Of a stretch of 33,144 nucleotides of DNA, positions 21,651-29,310 are shown in pieces (within the stretch, counting starts at the first letter, position 1; each line of letters starts with the position of its first letter). Position numbers and translations under genes: made by a program. The stretch is taken from positions 1-33,144 of the forward strand of contig URMC01000008.1 of NCBI GenBank assembly GCA_900548735.1, read 5' to 3'. This DNA comes from an uncultured Eubacteriales bacterium (GTDB lineage Bacteria; Bacillota; Clostridia; Oscillospirales; CAG-272). The notes beneath the pieces were generated by a model. That model worked only from the letters and a program-made list of their open reading frames with translations. It was not told the origin of the DNA and did no database searches.

Positions 21651-22523
21651 ATGAAACTGTTTGAAATGTCCAGCCGGGCGGATTCGGTACATCATTCCAT
21701 CGACACGGTACCCGACGAAAAAAATTTTCCACTTCACGCGCACAAGCACTGCGAAATTTTCTATTTTATTGCCGGCAAGGGCATTTACACGGTGGAAGGG
21801 AGAGATTACCCCCTCTCGCCGGGGGCGATTTTGCTGTTTCGCGAGGGGGAAACGCACAAGTTGCACATCAGCGAAACCGAGCCGTATGAGCGGATTGCCG
21901 TACATCTGGATCTGACCGCCCCATACTGGGGCAGTGCGGAATATGCCCCCTTACGTGCGCTGTTTTCGGACCGCACCCCCGGTTGCGGCAACCTGTTTCT
22001 GCCCACCGGAGCGCACGCGGAATTTACGGAAAGCATCTTCACCCGCCTGTGCCTGCCGGAGGAAAGCGAGGCGGGCTTTCGCACCCGGCTTTCGGCGCTG
22101 TTGCCGGCGCTTCTGTTGGAACTTGCGACCCTGCGCTCCCCCGCCCCCGCGGCGGCGCCCCACAACAAGGACGCGCTGACCGTTGCCGGCATCGTGGACT
22201 ACATCAACCGAAACCTGCCCACACTCTCCGGCGTGGAGGAACTGGAACAACACTTTTTTCTCAGCCGCTCCTCCTTAAACCGCCTGTTCCGGCGGTCGGT
22301 CGGCTCCTCCGTGTGGGATTTTGTGGTAATCAAGCGCCTGCATGCGGCGCGGCGGATGATCAAAGCGGGCAAAAGCGCCGCCTTTGCCGCGGGCGCCTGC
22401 GGGTTCGGCGACTACTCCTCTTTTTACCGCCGGTACTGCCAGACCTTCGGGGAAAGCCCGCGCGGAGAAAAAAATCCGGCAAAAAGCCAAACAGGGGTTG
22501 AAAAACAGGCGGAAATGTATTAA
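21651..22523 (+). CDS. AraC family transcriptional regulator with N-terminal cupin domain
   Basis: A 290-aa regulator. Residues about 15-95 are a cupin sensor (FPLHAHKHCEIFYFIAGKG; LSPGAILLFREGETHKL) that probably binds a sugar. Residues about 180-280 are the two AraC helix-turn-helix motifs, with LEQHFFLSRSSLNRLFRRSVG as the first and AAFAAGACGFGDYSSFYRRYCQTFGESP as the second, DNA-contacting part. It diverges from the uxuA operon and most likely controls it in response to a hexuronate or derived sugar (inference from position). The purine-rich SD GGAAAGGGGGCGGG precedes ATG 21651. The stop codon overlaps the -10 of the downstream PHP gene promoter. Confidence 0.9.
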   Translation: MKLFEMSSRADSVHHSIDTVPDEKNFPLHAHKHCEIFYFIAGKGIYTVEGRDYPLSPGAILLFREGETHKLHISETEPYERIAVHLDLTAPYWGSAEYAPLRALFSDRTPGCGNLFLPTGAHAEFTESIFTRLCLPEESEAGFRTRLSALLPALLLELATLRSPAPAAAPHNKDALTVAGIVDYINRNLPTLSGVEELEQHFFLSRSSLNRLFRRSVGSSVWDFVVIKRLHAARRMIKAGKSAAFAAGACGFGDYSSFYRRYCQTFGESPRGEKNPAKSQTGVEKQAEMY

Positions 22524-22526
22524 AAT
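22498..22526 (+). promoter_or_regulatory. Promoter of the PHP-PHP-MBL gene group
   Basis: TTGAAA (22498-22503), a 17-bp spacer, TAAAAT (22521-22526). The -10 overlaps the TAA stop of the AraC-type gene. A small hairpin (GGCGCT 22541-22546 with AGCGCC 22555-22560) lies in the leader. Confidence 0.7.
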
Positions 22527-22586
22527 AGTACTCGTTTGAGGGCGCTAACAAAAAAGCGCCGAATTCCCACAGAACCGAGGAACAAC

Positions 22587-23285
22587 ATGAACTACAAAAC
22601 CGAACTGCACTGTCACTCCGCCGGGGTCAGCGCCTGCGCGCGCATCAAGCCCGCCGAAATCGTAGAGAAATACGTTGCCGCGGGCTACTCTACCGTAGTG
22701 CTGACCAATCATCTGAGTTTTGTCACTTTCTCCCCCGACTATTATCACGGCTCCTTTGACTGGCAGGACAAAATGGACTATTACCTGGACGGTTATTTCC
22801 AATTAAAAAAAGCCGCCGGCGACCGGCTGCACATCCTGCTTGGCGCCGAAGCGCGCATTTATGAGCATGAAGCGGCGGATTACCTGATCTATGGCGCCAC
22901 AGAAGATTTTTTACGCACGCACTCCTCCCTGCTTGACACCGACTTTTCCGCGTTTTCCCGTTGTGTGCGCGCCGCAGGGCTGTTTTTGGTGCAGGCACAC
23001 CCTTTCCGCGATCATATGGTAGTGACCGACCCGAAAGAGTTGGACGCGGTTGAGGTTTACAACGGCAACGAGCACTGCTCCTCCCGCAACGACATAGCGG
23101 AAATCTGGGCAGACCGCCTGCATATCAAAAAAACCTCCGGCTCCGACCTGCACCGCCCGACTGACACCGCCTGCGCCGGCATCCGCACCGAAGCGCCGAT
23201 TACCACCAACGAAGAATTGCTGACAGTACTGCGTTCCGGCAACTATACCCTGATCAAAGAGGGCACCAATCTGCGCGAGGACTGA
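22587..23285 (+). CDS. PHP-domain metal-dependent phosphoesterase (copy 1)
   Basis: A 232-aa PHP-domain protein. Metal-site residues are visible as LHCHSAG (His8, His10), TNH (His42), GAE (Glu88), AHPF (His138) and GSDLH (Asp187, His189), the pattern of trinuclear PHP phosphatases. The YVAAGYSTVVLTNH strand is typical. Family members hydrolyse small phosphomonoesters or nucleotide phosphates; the substrate here is unknown. ATG 22587 follows CCGAGGAACAAC; the open frame before it is the leader. The next gene is a same-length paralogue with the same leader, so this is a tandem duplication. Confidence 0.88.
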   Translation: MNYKTELHCHSAGVSACARIKPAEIVEKYVAAGYSTVVLTNHLSFVTFSPDYYHGSFDWQDKMDYYLDGYFQLKKAAGDRLHILLGAEARIYEHEAADYLIYGATEDFLRTHSSLLDTDFSAFSRCVRAAGLFLVQAHPFRDHMVVTDPKELDAVEVYNGNEHCSSRNDIAEIWADRLHIKKTSGSDLHRPTDTACAGIRTEAPITTNEELLTVLRSGNYTLIKEGTNLRED

Positions 23286-23343
23286 CCCGCCAAACAAAAA
23301 AGCGCGGTCAGACGCGCCGAAAATCCAAGAACCGAGGAACAAC

Positions 23344-24042
23344 ATGAGTTACAAAACCGAACTGCACTGCCACACCGCCGGGGTCAGCGCCTGCGCGCAC
23401 ATCACCCCTGCCGAAATGGTGGAAAAATACGTTGCCGCGGGCTACACCACCGTGGTGCTGACCAACCACATCAACGCCTCCACCTTTTCTTCCGAAAACT
23501 ATCACGGCAAGCGGGATTGGGCAGACAAAATGGACTTTTTTCTTGCCGGCTATCACGCGCTGAAAGAGGCAGCGGGAGACCGGCTGCACATCCTGCTTGG
23601 CGCGGAGTTCCGCCTCTTTAAGCACACCGCAACGGATTACCTGGTGTACGGGCTGACCGAAGAGTTTCTTTACACCCACCCCGAGATTCTGACCACCGGG
23701 TTTGCAATCTTCTCCCAGCGCGTGCGCGCGGCGGGAATGTTTGTGGTACAGGCGCACCCTTTCCGCAAGCACATGATGGTCACCAGCCCGAAACTCCTGG
23801 ACGCAATCGAGACCTACAACGGCAACAAACGCCACCGCTCCCATAACGACATTGCGGACATCTGGGCGGATCGGTTTCAGATGAGAAAAACGTCCGGCTC
23901 CGATACGCACCGCCCGGATGACGACGCGTGTGCCGGCATCCGCACCGAAACGCCGATCACTACCAATGAAGAACTGCTCGCGGTTCTTCGTTCCGGCAAT
24001 TATACCCTGATCAAAGAATCCACCAATTTAAAGGAGGATTGA
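23344..24042 (+). CDS. PHP-domain metal-dependent phosphoesterase (copy 2)
   Basis: A 232-aa paralogue of the preceding gene. By ungapped hand count 166 of 232 residues are identical (about 72%). All likely metal ligands are conserved (LHCHTAG, TNH, GAE, AHPF, GSDTH). Differences cluster at residues 43-60, 91-124 and 162-168, which suggests altered substrate contacts around an unchanged metal site. It is preceded by the same AGAACCGAGGAACAACATGA leader as copy 1. The stop is 3 nt before the MBL-fold gene. Confidence 0.88.
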   Translation: MSYKTELHCHTAGVSACAHITPAEMVEKYVAAGYTTVVLTNHINASTFSSENYHGKRDWADKMDFFLAGYHALKEAAGDRLHILLGAEFRLFKHTATDYLVYGLTEEFLYTHPEILTTGFAIFSQRVRAAGMFVVQAHPFRKHMMVTSPKLLDAIETYNGNKRHRSHNDIADIWADRFQMRKTSGSDTHRPDDDACAGIRTETPITTNEELLAVLRSGNYTLIKESTNLKED

Positions 24043-24045
24043 ACG

Positions 24046-24831
24046 ATGAAGCTGCTTTGCCTTGGCACCGGCGCCGCCGACTGGACGGATAAAGACCGCG
24101 TCCCCGGTCCCGCATGGCGGAACTTTACCAGCACGCTGATGGACAGCACCCTGCTGGTTGACCCGGGTCCGCACATCTTCCGCTTTGCCGCGGAACACGG
24201 AATGCCCGATTTGTTTGACAATGTGACAGACGTTCTGGTGACCCACTCGCACGGCGACCATTTCTCGCCCACGGTAGTCAAAACTCTGTGGGAGAAAAAA
24301 CCGCGCCGCCTGATCGGCGGCTTTGGCTGTATGCAGTGCCTAACGGAATATGACCCGCTTTTCGCCGCAAAGGTGGACTTTACGGAATTGAAGCCCTTTG
24401 AGGGCACCGCCGCGGCGGGTTTTGACATCTTCACTCTGCCCGCCAACCACAGCACTGCCGTGCCGGGCGAAATCCCGTTCCACTACATCCTGCAAAAGGA
24501 CGGAAAATCGCTTTACTACGGGCTGGACGGCGCCTGGATGTTGCGGGAAAGTTGGAACGCCTTCCGCAAATGGGCGCACTTTGACGCCATGATTCTCGAC
24601 TCCACCATCGGGGACGGCGAGGGGGACCTGCGCATTTTTGAGCACAATAACCTGCGCATGGTGGAGGAAATGGTGTTCACGTTCCGCAAACTCGGCACCC
24701 TGAAACCGGATGGAAAAGTTTATGTCGATCATATGGCAAAAACCCTGCATACCGACCACGAAACGCTGGTCAAGCGTCTGGCGCCCTCCGGCATCACCCC
24801 GTGTTATGACGGGATGGAAATTGAAGTGTAA
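24046..24831 (+). CDS. Metallo-beta-lactamase-fold hydrolase (PhnP-like)
   Basis: A 261-aa MBL-fold protein with the HxHxDH motif THSHGDH (His67, His69, Asp71, His72). Further metal-site residues are probably in LPANHSTA, YGLDGAWM and the late DHMAKTLHTDHE region. The N-terminal MKLLCLGTGAADW and the overall layout resemble phosphodiesterase/PhnP-like or RNase Z-like members. ATG 24046 has AAGGAGG overlapping the end of the PHP gene, so the two are co-translated. Pairing MBL and PHP enzymes suggests sequential hydrolysis of a cyclic or diester phosphate, which is an inference. No transporter is adjacent. Confidence 0.85.
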   Translation: MKLLCLGTGAADWTDKDRVPGPAWRNFTSTLMDSTLLVDPGPHIFRFAAEHGMPDLFDNVTDVLVTHSHGDHFSPTVVKTLWEKKPRRLIGGFGCMQCLTEYDPLFAAKVDFTELKPFEGTAAAGFDIFTLPANHSTAVPGEIPFHYILQKDGKSLYYGLDGAWMLRESWNAFRKWAHFDAMILDSTIGDGEGDLRIFEHNNLRMVEEMVFTFRKLGTLKPDGKVYVDHMAKTLHTDHETLVKRLAPSGITPCYDGMEIEV

Positions 24832-24858
24832 AAACGCAATATTCCCCAAACGTAATAC

Positions 24859-24887
24859 AAAAAGCCGCGGCATTGCCGCGGCTTTTT
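24859..24887 (+). terminator. Terminator of the PHP-PHP-MBL gene group
   Basis: A 12-bp stem (AAAAAGCCGCGG at 24859-24870 with 24876-24887), a CATTG loop, then a T-run to 24890. Confidence 0.88.
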
Positions 24888-24940
24888 TTTGAAGCTTTGA
24901 TCATAGTTTGCCACCTTTGTATGGTCGTTTTCGTGAAATC

Positions 24941-24978
24941 GCAAAATCGGCAAAGGAACAACCCTTTGCCGATTTTGC
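24941..24978. terminator. Hairpin at the 3' end of the transglutaminase operon
   Basis: A perfect 16-bp stem (GCAAAATCGGCAAAGG at 24941-24956 with 24963-24978) lies 14 bp beyond the stop of the leftward gene. The T-rich tail (TTTTTGC) is on the plus strand. On the minus strand the tail is GATTTCACGAAAA, so efficiency there is uncertain. Confidence 0.65.
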
Positions 24979-24991
24979 TTTTTGCAGCCTG

Positions 24992-26362
24992 TCAGGCTAT
25001 GATAATATAGGAAATCGTTTTGAAATCCGTATCCTGCGGGGAGTTGCCCGCAATCAGCGTGACGGTGCGCCCGGCAATTTCATATATGCCGTAAATTGAC
25101 CTGCCCGAAAGGGTCACCATCCCAAGTGTGGTGTCCTTTCCGCTGGCAGGGTCATACATCCGCACAGAGGTTGCCGTGTTGTAAATCAGCTTCCCCTCAT
25201 ACAGGCAAAGCCCGGAAAAGCACGCCACATAACAGTTTTTGACGTCCGCCATCCACTCCGCCGTGATCCAATGCACTGCGGTCATTGCCGTCACATCCGT
25301 ACCGGCAAAGATTGCGCCGTGCTGACGGGCAGAGGTGCGCCCCTCGGTGGTGGAAACCACACAATAGTAGGTGTCACCGCTCTTCAACATCGGCGTGGCA
25401 GAGCCGTGATAGGCGGCGCTGTCGTACTTCGTGGCGGTTGCCGCCACCGGGGATGTCCACTTGCGGTGCGGGTTTTCGGTACCGTTGTCCGTAGTGGCAA
25501 GCCCGTTATCGCTTTGCAGGAAATACAGATACGAGGTCTCGGCAGGGTTGGGGTCGCTGTCGTCCCACGTGATGTCTACATGGTACCATTCGCCGTCCAC
25601 CCGCACCAGATTCCACGCGTGCAGCATTTCACTGCTGGTCACGGGCAGAACTTCCAACCCCACGGCATTGCCTGCCGCAATCAGCGCCAGCATATACGCC
25701 TGGCACACGCCGGTCTTTTTTTCAAAAAAGGTTGCCGCGTCACGGATGGTGTAAGTATAGTCGTAGGTATAGTTGCGCACGAAATAGTCGTGCAGGTAAA
25801 GCGCTTTGTCAAAATCGCTCCATGCAGGGTCCACCCCCGCCGTAATTCCGGCGATGGTCGCGTCATAAACGGCACTCATGCGGGCGGTTTCGGCTTCGTT
25901 GTACTGATACTCCGGCTCGACCCCTCTCACAATACCCCCGGCAGTGGTATAGGAATACCGGGATGCCACATAGAAAAACTCCGGGTGCGAATACTGCACC
26001 TGTGCCATCGCGTTTTCCAGTTCCGCTACCGTCAGCTGATGAGCGGAAATATCTATTTTCGCCTCCCTTGCGGCAAGCCCTTTGCAAATGGCTTCCTCCA
26101 GGGTGGCGTCCACCGGGGCGGAAAGATCGTAGTCCGCATAAATCTGCTGTTTGTCGCCGGAGGGGGCTTCGGTCGGGCGGGAAATAACGTTACTGATGGC
26201 ATCGCCGATCCCTGCTGCCGTGCGGTCGATCCGGTCAGAGGCTTTTTGCCACGCCGCGGTCACGCCGCTCATATCCGGCAAAGCCTCATGGCGCCAGAGC
26301 GTCAGCGTGCAGAAAAGAAGCACCGTCAGCAACCCGGCACTCACGCGCCAGAATCTTTTCAT
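24992..26362 (-). CDS. Exported/membrane-anchored transglutaminase-like protein
   Basis: A 456-aa protein. Residues 1-22 are a signal peptide or N-terminal anchor (MKRFWRVSAGLLTVLLFCTLTL). Residues about 70-170 are a helical/beta lead-in found in clostridial transglutaminase-like proteins. Residues about 185-270 are the transglutaminase core, with the triad Cys220 (KTGVCQAYM), His248 (MLHAWNLV) and Asp263 (YHVDITWDD). The C-terminal ~170 residues look like beta-propeller-type repeats (YYCVVSTTEGRT, GLCLYEGKLIYN, SIYGIYEIAG). Members act as proteases or cross-linkers at the cell surface. It is the last gene behind prfB, 30 nt after a small membrane protein. The SD is GAGGAG at 7 nt from the ATG. 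Confidence 0.85.
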   Translation of the reverse strand: MKRFWRVSAGLLTVLLFCTLTLWRHEALPDMSGVTAAWQKASDRIDRTAAGIGDAISNVISRPTEAPSGDKQQIYADYDLSAPVDATLEEAICKGLAAREAKIDISAHQLTVAELENAMAQVQYSHPEFFYVASRYSYTTAGGIVRGVEPEYQYNEAETARMSAVYDATIAGITAGVDPAWSDFDKALYLHDYFVRNYTYDYTYTIRDAATFFEKKTGVCQAYMLALIAAGNAVGLEVLPVTSSEMLHAWNLVRVDGEWYHVDITWDDSDPNPAETSYLYFLQSDNGLATTDNGTENPHRKWTSPVAATATKYDSAAYHGSATPMLKSGDTYYCVVSTTEGRTSARQHGAIFAGTDVTAMTAVHWITAEWMADVKNCYVACFSGLCLYEGKLIYNTATSVRMYDPASGKDTTLGMVTLSGRSIYGIYEIAGRTVTLIAGNSPQDTDFKTISYIIIA

Positions 26363-26392
26363 CTGCTCACTCCTCTCGCGCCTGATTGCGGA

Positions 26393-26824
26393 TTACTGAA
26401 AATCCGCCTCGCTTGCCTCTTCGTCACGCGGAATCTCGCGCTTTGCACTGGGGGCAGCAGCGGTTTCGCCGTCACGGTCACCGCCCAGGGCATGGCGCAT
26501 TCTCTCTTCCATCTCCGCGCTTTCCTCTTCGGTAAAGAACTCCTCGTCGGCTTCCTCTTCGTCGGCACCGTCGCCGTTTTCGGTCTCCTCGGGCGCCTCG
26601 CCTTCGGCGCATGCCTTCTTTTTGCGGCAGGGAATCTTTTCCTGCAGCTTTTCCTCGGGCGTCAGCAACACACTAAGGGTCAGCCCCGTGCTTGCCATCA
26701 GAAGAATTGCCTGCCAGATGCTGCGCTTTTTGAAGCTGAGCACTAAAAATGTAACCACCAGGTGCAGTGCGGCAACCGCCGTTTTCAGCATGGTAACCGG
26801 GCTCATTTTTTTCATTTTCATCAT
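26393..26824 (-). CDS. Small membrane protein with acidic tail, function unknown
   Basis: I do not recognise this 143-aa protein. Residues about 12-31 (MLKTAVAALHLVVTFLVLSF) and 37-54 (WQAILLMASTGLTLSVLL) form two membrane helices. A short basic stretch (PCRKKKAC) follows, then a strongly acidic, probably disordered cytosolic or external tail (GADEEEADEEFFTEEESAEMEE). ATG 26824 has AAGGAGG at 5 nt. It lies 13 nt after prfB and 30 nt before the transglutaminase-like gene, so all three are probably one transcript. A partner role with the exported protein is possible but not supported by motifs. Confidence 0.7.
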   Translation of the reverse strand: MMKMKKMSPVTMLKTAVAALHLVVTFLVLSFKKRSIWQAILLMASTGLTLSVLLTPEEKLQEKIPCRKKKACAEGEAPEETENGDGADEEEADEEFFTEEESAEMEERMRHALGGDRDGETAAAPSAKREIPRDEEASEADFQ

Positions 26825-26837
26825 CGTTTCCTCCTTA

Positions 26838-27944
26838 TTATTTTGCGTTCATTTTCAGATACGCATTGATAAACCCATCAATGTCGCCGTCCATCACGGC
26901 GCCGATATTCCCGTTTTCATATCCTGTGCGGGTATCCTTGACCAGCGTATAGGGCATAAACACATAGGAGCGGATCTGAGACCCCCACTCAATGTTGACC
27001 TTGTTGCCCTGAATTTCTTCAATCGTGTCCAGCCTTTCCCGGATTTTGATCTCCATCAGCTTGGCTTTCAGCATTTTCATTGCGGTCTCTTTGTTCTGCA
27101 ACTGGCTTCGCTCGGTCTGGCAGCCCACCACAATGCCTGTCGGCTTATGAAGAATCCGGATGGCGGAGTCGGTTTTGTTGATGTGCTGACCGCCGGCGCC
27201 GCTGGAACGGTGCGCCGTCACTTCGATATCCTCATCCCGGATCTCCACTTTATCCACATCGGAAAACTCCGGCATCACTTCAATGGAGGCAAAAGAGGTC
27301 TGCCGCCGCCCTGCCGCATCAAACGGGGAAACACGCACCAGCCGATGCACGCCGTTTTCGCTTTTCAGATATCCGTAAGCGTTGTTGCCCTCCACCATGA
27401 TGGTGGCGCTTTTGATGCCGGCGCAGTCGCCGTCCAGCCAGTCCACCAGCTTGTATTTGAAATGATGGCGCTCCGCCCAGCGGGTGATCATGCGGTACAG
27501 CATCTGTGCCCAGTCCTGTGCTTCGGTGCCGCCGGCACCGGGGTGGAACGAAACAATGGCGTTGCTGTGATCATACTCTCCGCAAAGAAGCACCTCCATG
27601 CGCTGGGTTTCTTCCTCCTGCCTGATCTCCGCCAGTTCCTTTTCCACTTCCTCGGTGCAGGATTCGTCCTCCATCTCAATGGCAACGTCGGCAAGGGCAA
27701 TCGCGTCTTCCAGCCTTGCACACAGCGCCTCGTATTCCTCGATGGTGTCCTTGCTTTGTTTGAGCTCCTGCAACACCTTGGAGGAATTTTCCTGATCTCC
27801 CCAGAACGCGGGGTCGGCGGTTTTGTGCTCCAACTCCGTCACACGGAGTTTCAGATCTTCGATCCGCAGTGCCCCGCCGAGATCCTTCAGCCCTTCCCTC
27901 ATGTCTATCAGTTCATGTCTTGCATTTTCCAGTGCGATAATCAA
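26838..27944 (-). CDS. prfB: Peptide chain release factor 2
   Basis: A 368-aa class I release factor that recognises UGA/UAA stop codons and triggers peptide release. Domain order is the N-terminal helical domain (about 1-110), PCRF domain with FHPGAGGTEAQDWA, the SPF recognition motif (206-208, RVSPFDAAGRRQTSF), and the catalytic GGQ loop (251-253, HRSSGAGGQHINKTDS). The SPF tripeptide identifies RF2 rather than RF1 (PAT). The frame is continuous through the region where most prfB genes have a +1 programmed frameshift. The start is TTG 27944 with GGGAGG 5 nt upstream; the next in-frame ATG would remove 14 conserved-looking residues. Confidence 0.95.
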   Translation of the reverse strand: MIIALENARHELIDMREGLKDLGGALRIEDLKLRVTELEHKTADPAFWGDQENSSKVLQELKQSKDTIEEYEALCARLEDAIALADVAIEMEDESCTEEVEKELAEIRQEEETQRMEVLLCGEYDHSNAIVSFHPGAGGTEAQDWAQMLYRMITRWAERHHFKYKLVDWLDGDCAGIKSATIMVEGNNAYGYLKSENGVHRLVRVSPFDAAGRRQTSFASIEVMPEFSDVDKVEIRDEDIEVTAHRSSGAGGQHINKTDSAIRILHKPTGIVVGCQTERSQLQNKETAMKMLKAKLMEIKIRERLDTIEEIQGNKVNIEWGSQIRSYVFMPYTLVKDTRTGYENGNIGAVMDGDIDGFINAYLKMNAK

Positions 27945-27993
27945 AAAAACCTCCCGCCGTGACCACGGCTCATCCCATAATTACTCAAAATAT

Positions 27994-28022
27994 AGTATAG
28001 CACAGCTTTTCCCTTTTGACAA
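27994..28022 (-). promoter_or_regulatory. Promoter of the prfB operon
   Basis: On the minus strand TTGTCA (28017-28022), a 17-bp spacer, TGC-TATACT (27994-27999), about 50 bp upstream of the prfB TTG. Confidence 0.85.
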
Positions 28023-28045
28023 GTGGCGGTCGGTAAATTTTTCAT

Positions 28046-28094
28046 AAAAAGAGACTGCCGGAAACTCGTTTTGAGTTTCCGGCAGTCTCTTTTT
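28046..28094 (-). terminator. Terminator of the serC-serA operon
   Basis: A perfect 22-bp stem (28046-28067 with 28073-28094, outer bases AAAAAGAGACTGCC) with a 5-nt loop. The serA stop codon is at its edge. On the minus strand it runs out into TTTTTATG. Confidence 0.92.
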
Positions 28095-29266
28095 TAGTCC
28101 GCAAGGCGGATCACCCGTACCCGACGCACGCCCTCGATTGCGCCGACTGCCGTCACCGTGTCCTCTCCGATACCGGAATTGACATCCAGCATGGTATAGG
28201 CGTTTGCCCCCTTGGAGCGGTTCAGCATATTCTCAATGTTTATCCCTTGCTCCGAAAATACGGTCGTGATTCTGGTCAGAGTTGCCGGGATATTGGCATG
28301 CAACACGCACACCCGTGTGCCCGCACCCACGGGGCAGGCAACGTCGGGATAATTGACACTGTTGCGGATGTTCCCGAATGTCAGGTAGTCATCCAGCTGT
28401 GCCGCCGCCATCATCGCGCACTTCTCCTCCGACTCTTCGGTGCAAGCGCCAAGGTGCGGGATGGTAACCGCACCGGGGATTGCCACCGTTTCCTCCGTCG
28501 GAAAATCGGTGACATACGCCCCCACCTTGCCCGCGGACATTGCCGCCGCGAGATCCGCCGCGCACACCAACTCCGCCCTTGCAAGGTTGATAATCCTTAC
28601 GCCGTCTTTCATCCCGGCAATCGCCCGCGCGTGAATCATTCCCGTGGTCTCGGCAGTTGCCGGCACATGAAGCGTCAGGTAATCGGCACCGGCAAAAACC
28701 TCCTCAAAGGAAGTTGCCTTTTTCACCAGATGGTTCATATTCCACGCTGAATCCACCGAGAGATACGGGTCATAGCCGATCACGTTCATCCCGAGGGAAA
28801 GCGCCGCGTTTGCCACCATTCCGCCGATGGCGCCAAGCCCGATTACCCCCAGCGTTTTACCGTACAGCTCCGTGCCGCCGAAGGCGGATTTCCCTGCCTC
28901 CACCTGTTTTGCCACATCCATGGTGCCGGCAAGGGAACGGGCAAAAATCACTCCGTCCACCACGCGCCGCGCGGCAAGAAACAGCGCGCACAGCGTCAGC
29001 TCCTTCACGCCGTTAGCGTAGGCACCCGGGCTGTTGAACACCACAATTCCGGCATCCGAGCATCTCTCCACCGGGATGTTGTTGACCCCGGCGCCCGCCC
29101 GGGCAATGGCAAGCAGATTTTTGCCAAGCTCCATATCGTGCATCTTTGCGGAGCGCACCAGGATCCCCTCCGGCGCTTCGGTTTCCGTTCCGTACCGGTA
29201 CTTTCCGGGGTCAAGGCGGTCCGTGCCCGCCTTGGCAATTTTGTTCAGCAGTAAAATATTCTTCAT
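28094..29266 (-). CDS. serA: D-3-phosphoglycerate dehydrogenase (ACT-domain type)
   Basis: A 390-aa D-2-hydroxyacid dehydrogenase that oxidises 3-phosphoglycerate to 3-phosphohydroxypyruvate, the first step of serine synthesis. It has the NAD-binding loop GVIGLGAIGGMVAN (140-153) and Asp166 in GYDPYL. The active-site Arg230 is in NLARAELV (usually NxARGG), the acid is in VTDFPTEE, and His271 is in PHLGACTEESE. A C-terminal ACT domain (about 318-390: VCVLHANIPATLTRITTVFSEQGINIENM) should allow serine feedback. This shorter, single-ACT form with a modified ARGG motif is common in clostridia. It starts 44 nt after serC and ends at a strong terminator. Confidence 0.93.
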   Translation of the reverse strand: MKNILLLNKIAKAGTDRLDPGKYRYGTETEAPEGILVRSAKMHDMELGKNLLAIARAGAGVNNIPVERCSDAGIVVFNSPGAYANGVKELTLCALFLAARRVVDGVIFARSLAGTMDVAKQVEAGKSAFGGTELYGKTLGVIGLGAIGGMVANAALSLGMNVIGYDPYLSVDSAWNMNHLVKKATSFEEVFAGADYLTLHVPATAETTGMIHARAIAGMKDGVRIINLARAELVCAADLAAAMSAGKVGAYVTDFPTEETVAIPGAVTIPHLGACTEESEEKCAMMAAAQLDDYLTFGNIRNSVNYPDVACPVGAGTRVCVLHANIPATLTRITTVFSEQGINIENMLNRSKGANAYTMLDVNSGIGEDTVTAVGAIEGVRRVRVIRLAD

Positions 29267-29310
29267 GCTCCGACCGCGGCTTCCCTGAGAAAGCCCCTTT
29301 CTGTCTTATG

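Noticed and set aside
24992..26362. Signal peptide as a lipoprotein signal for the transglutaminase-like protein
   Set aside because: A Cys is present at residue 18, but the surrounding residues (LLFCTLTL) do not form a proper lipobox followed by a flexible segment. A plain anchor or secretion signal is more likely.
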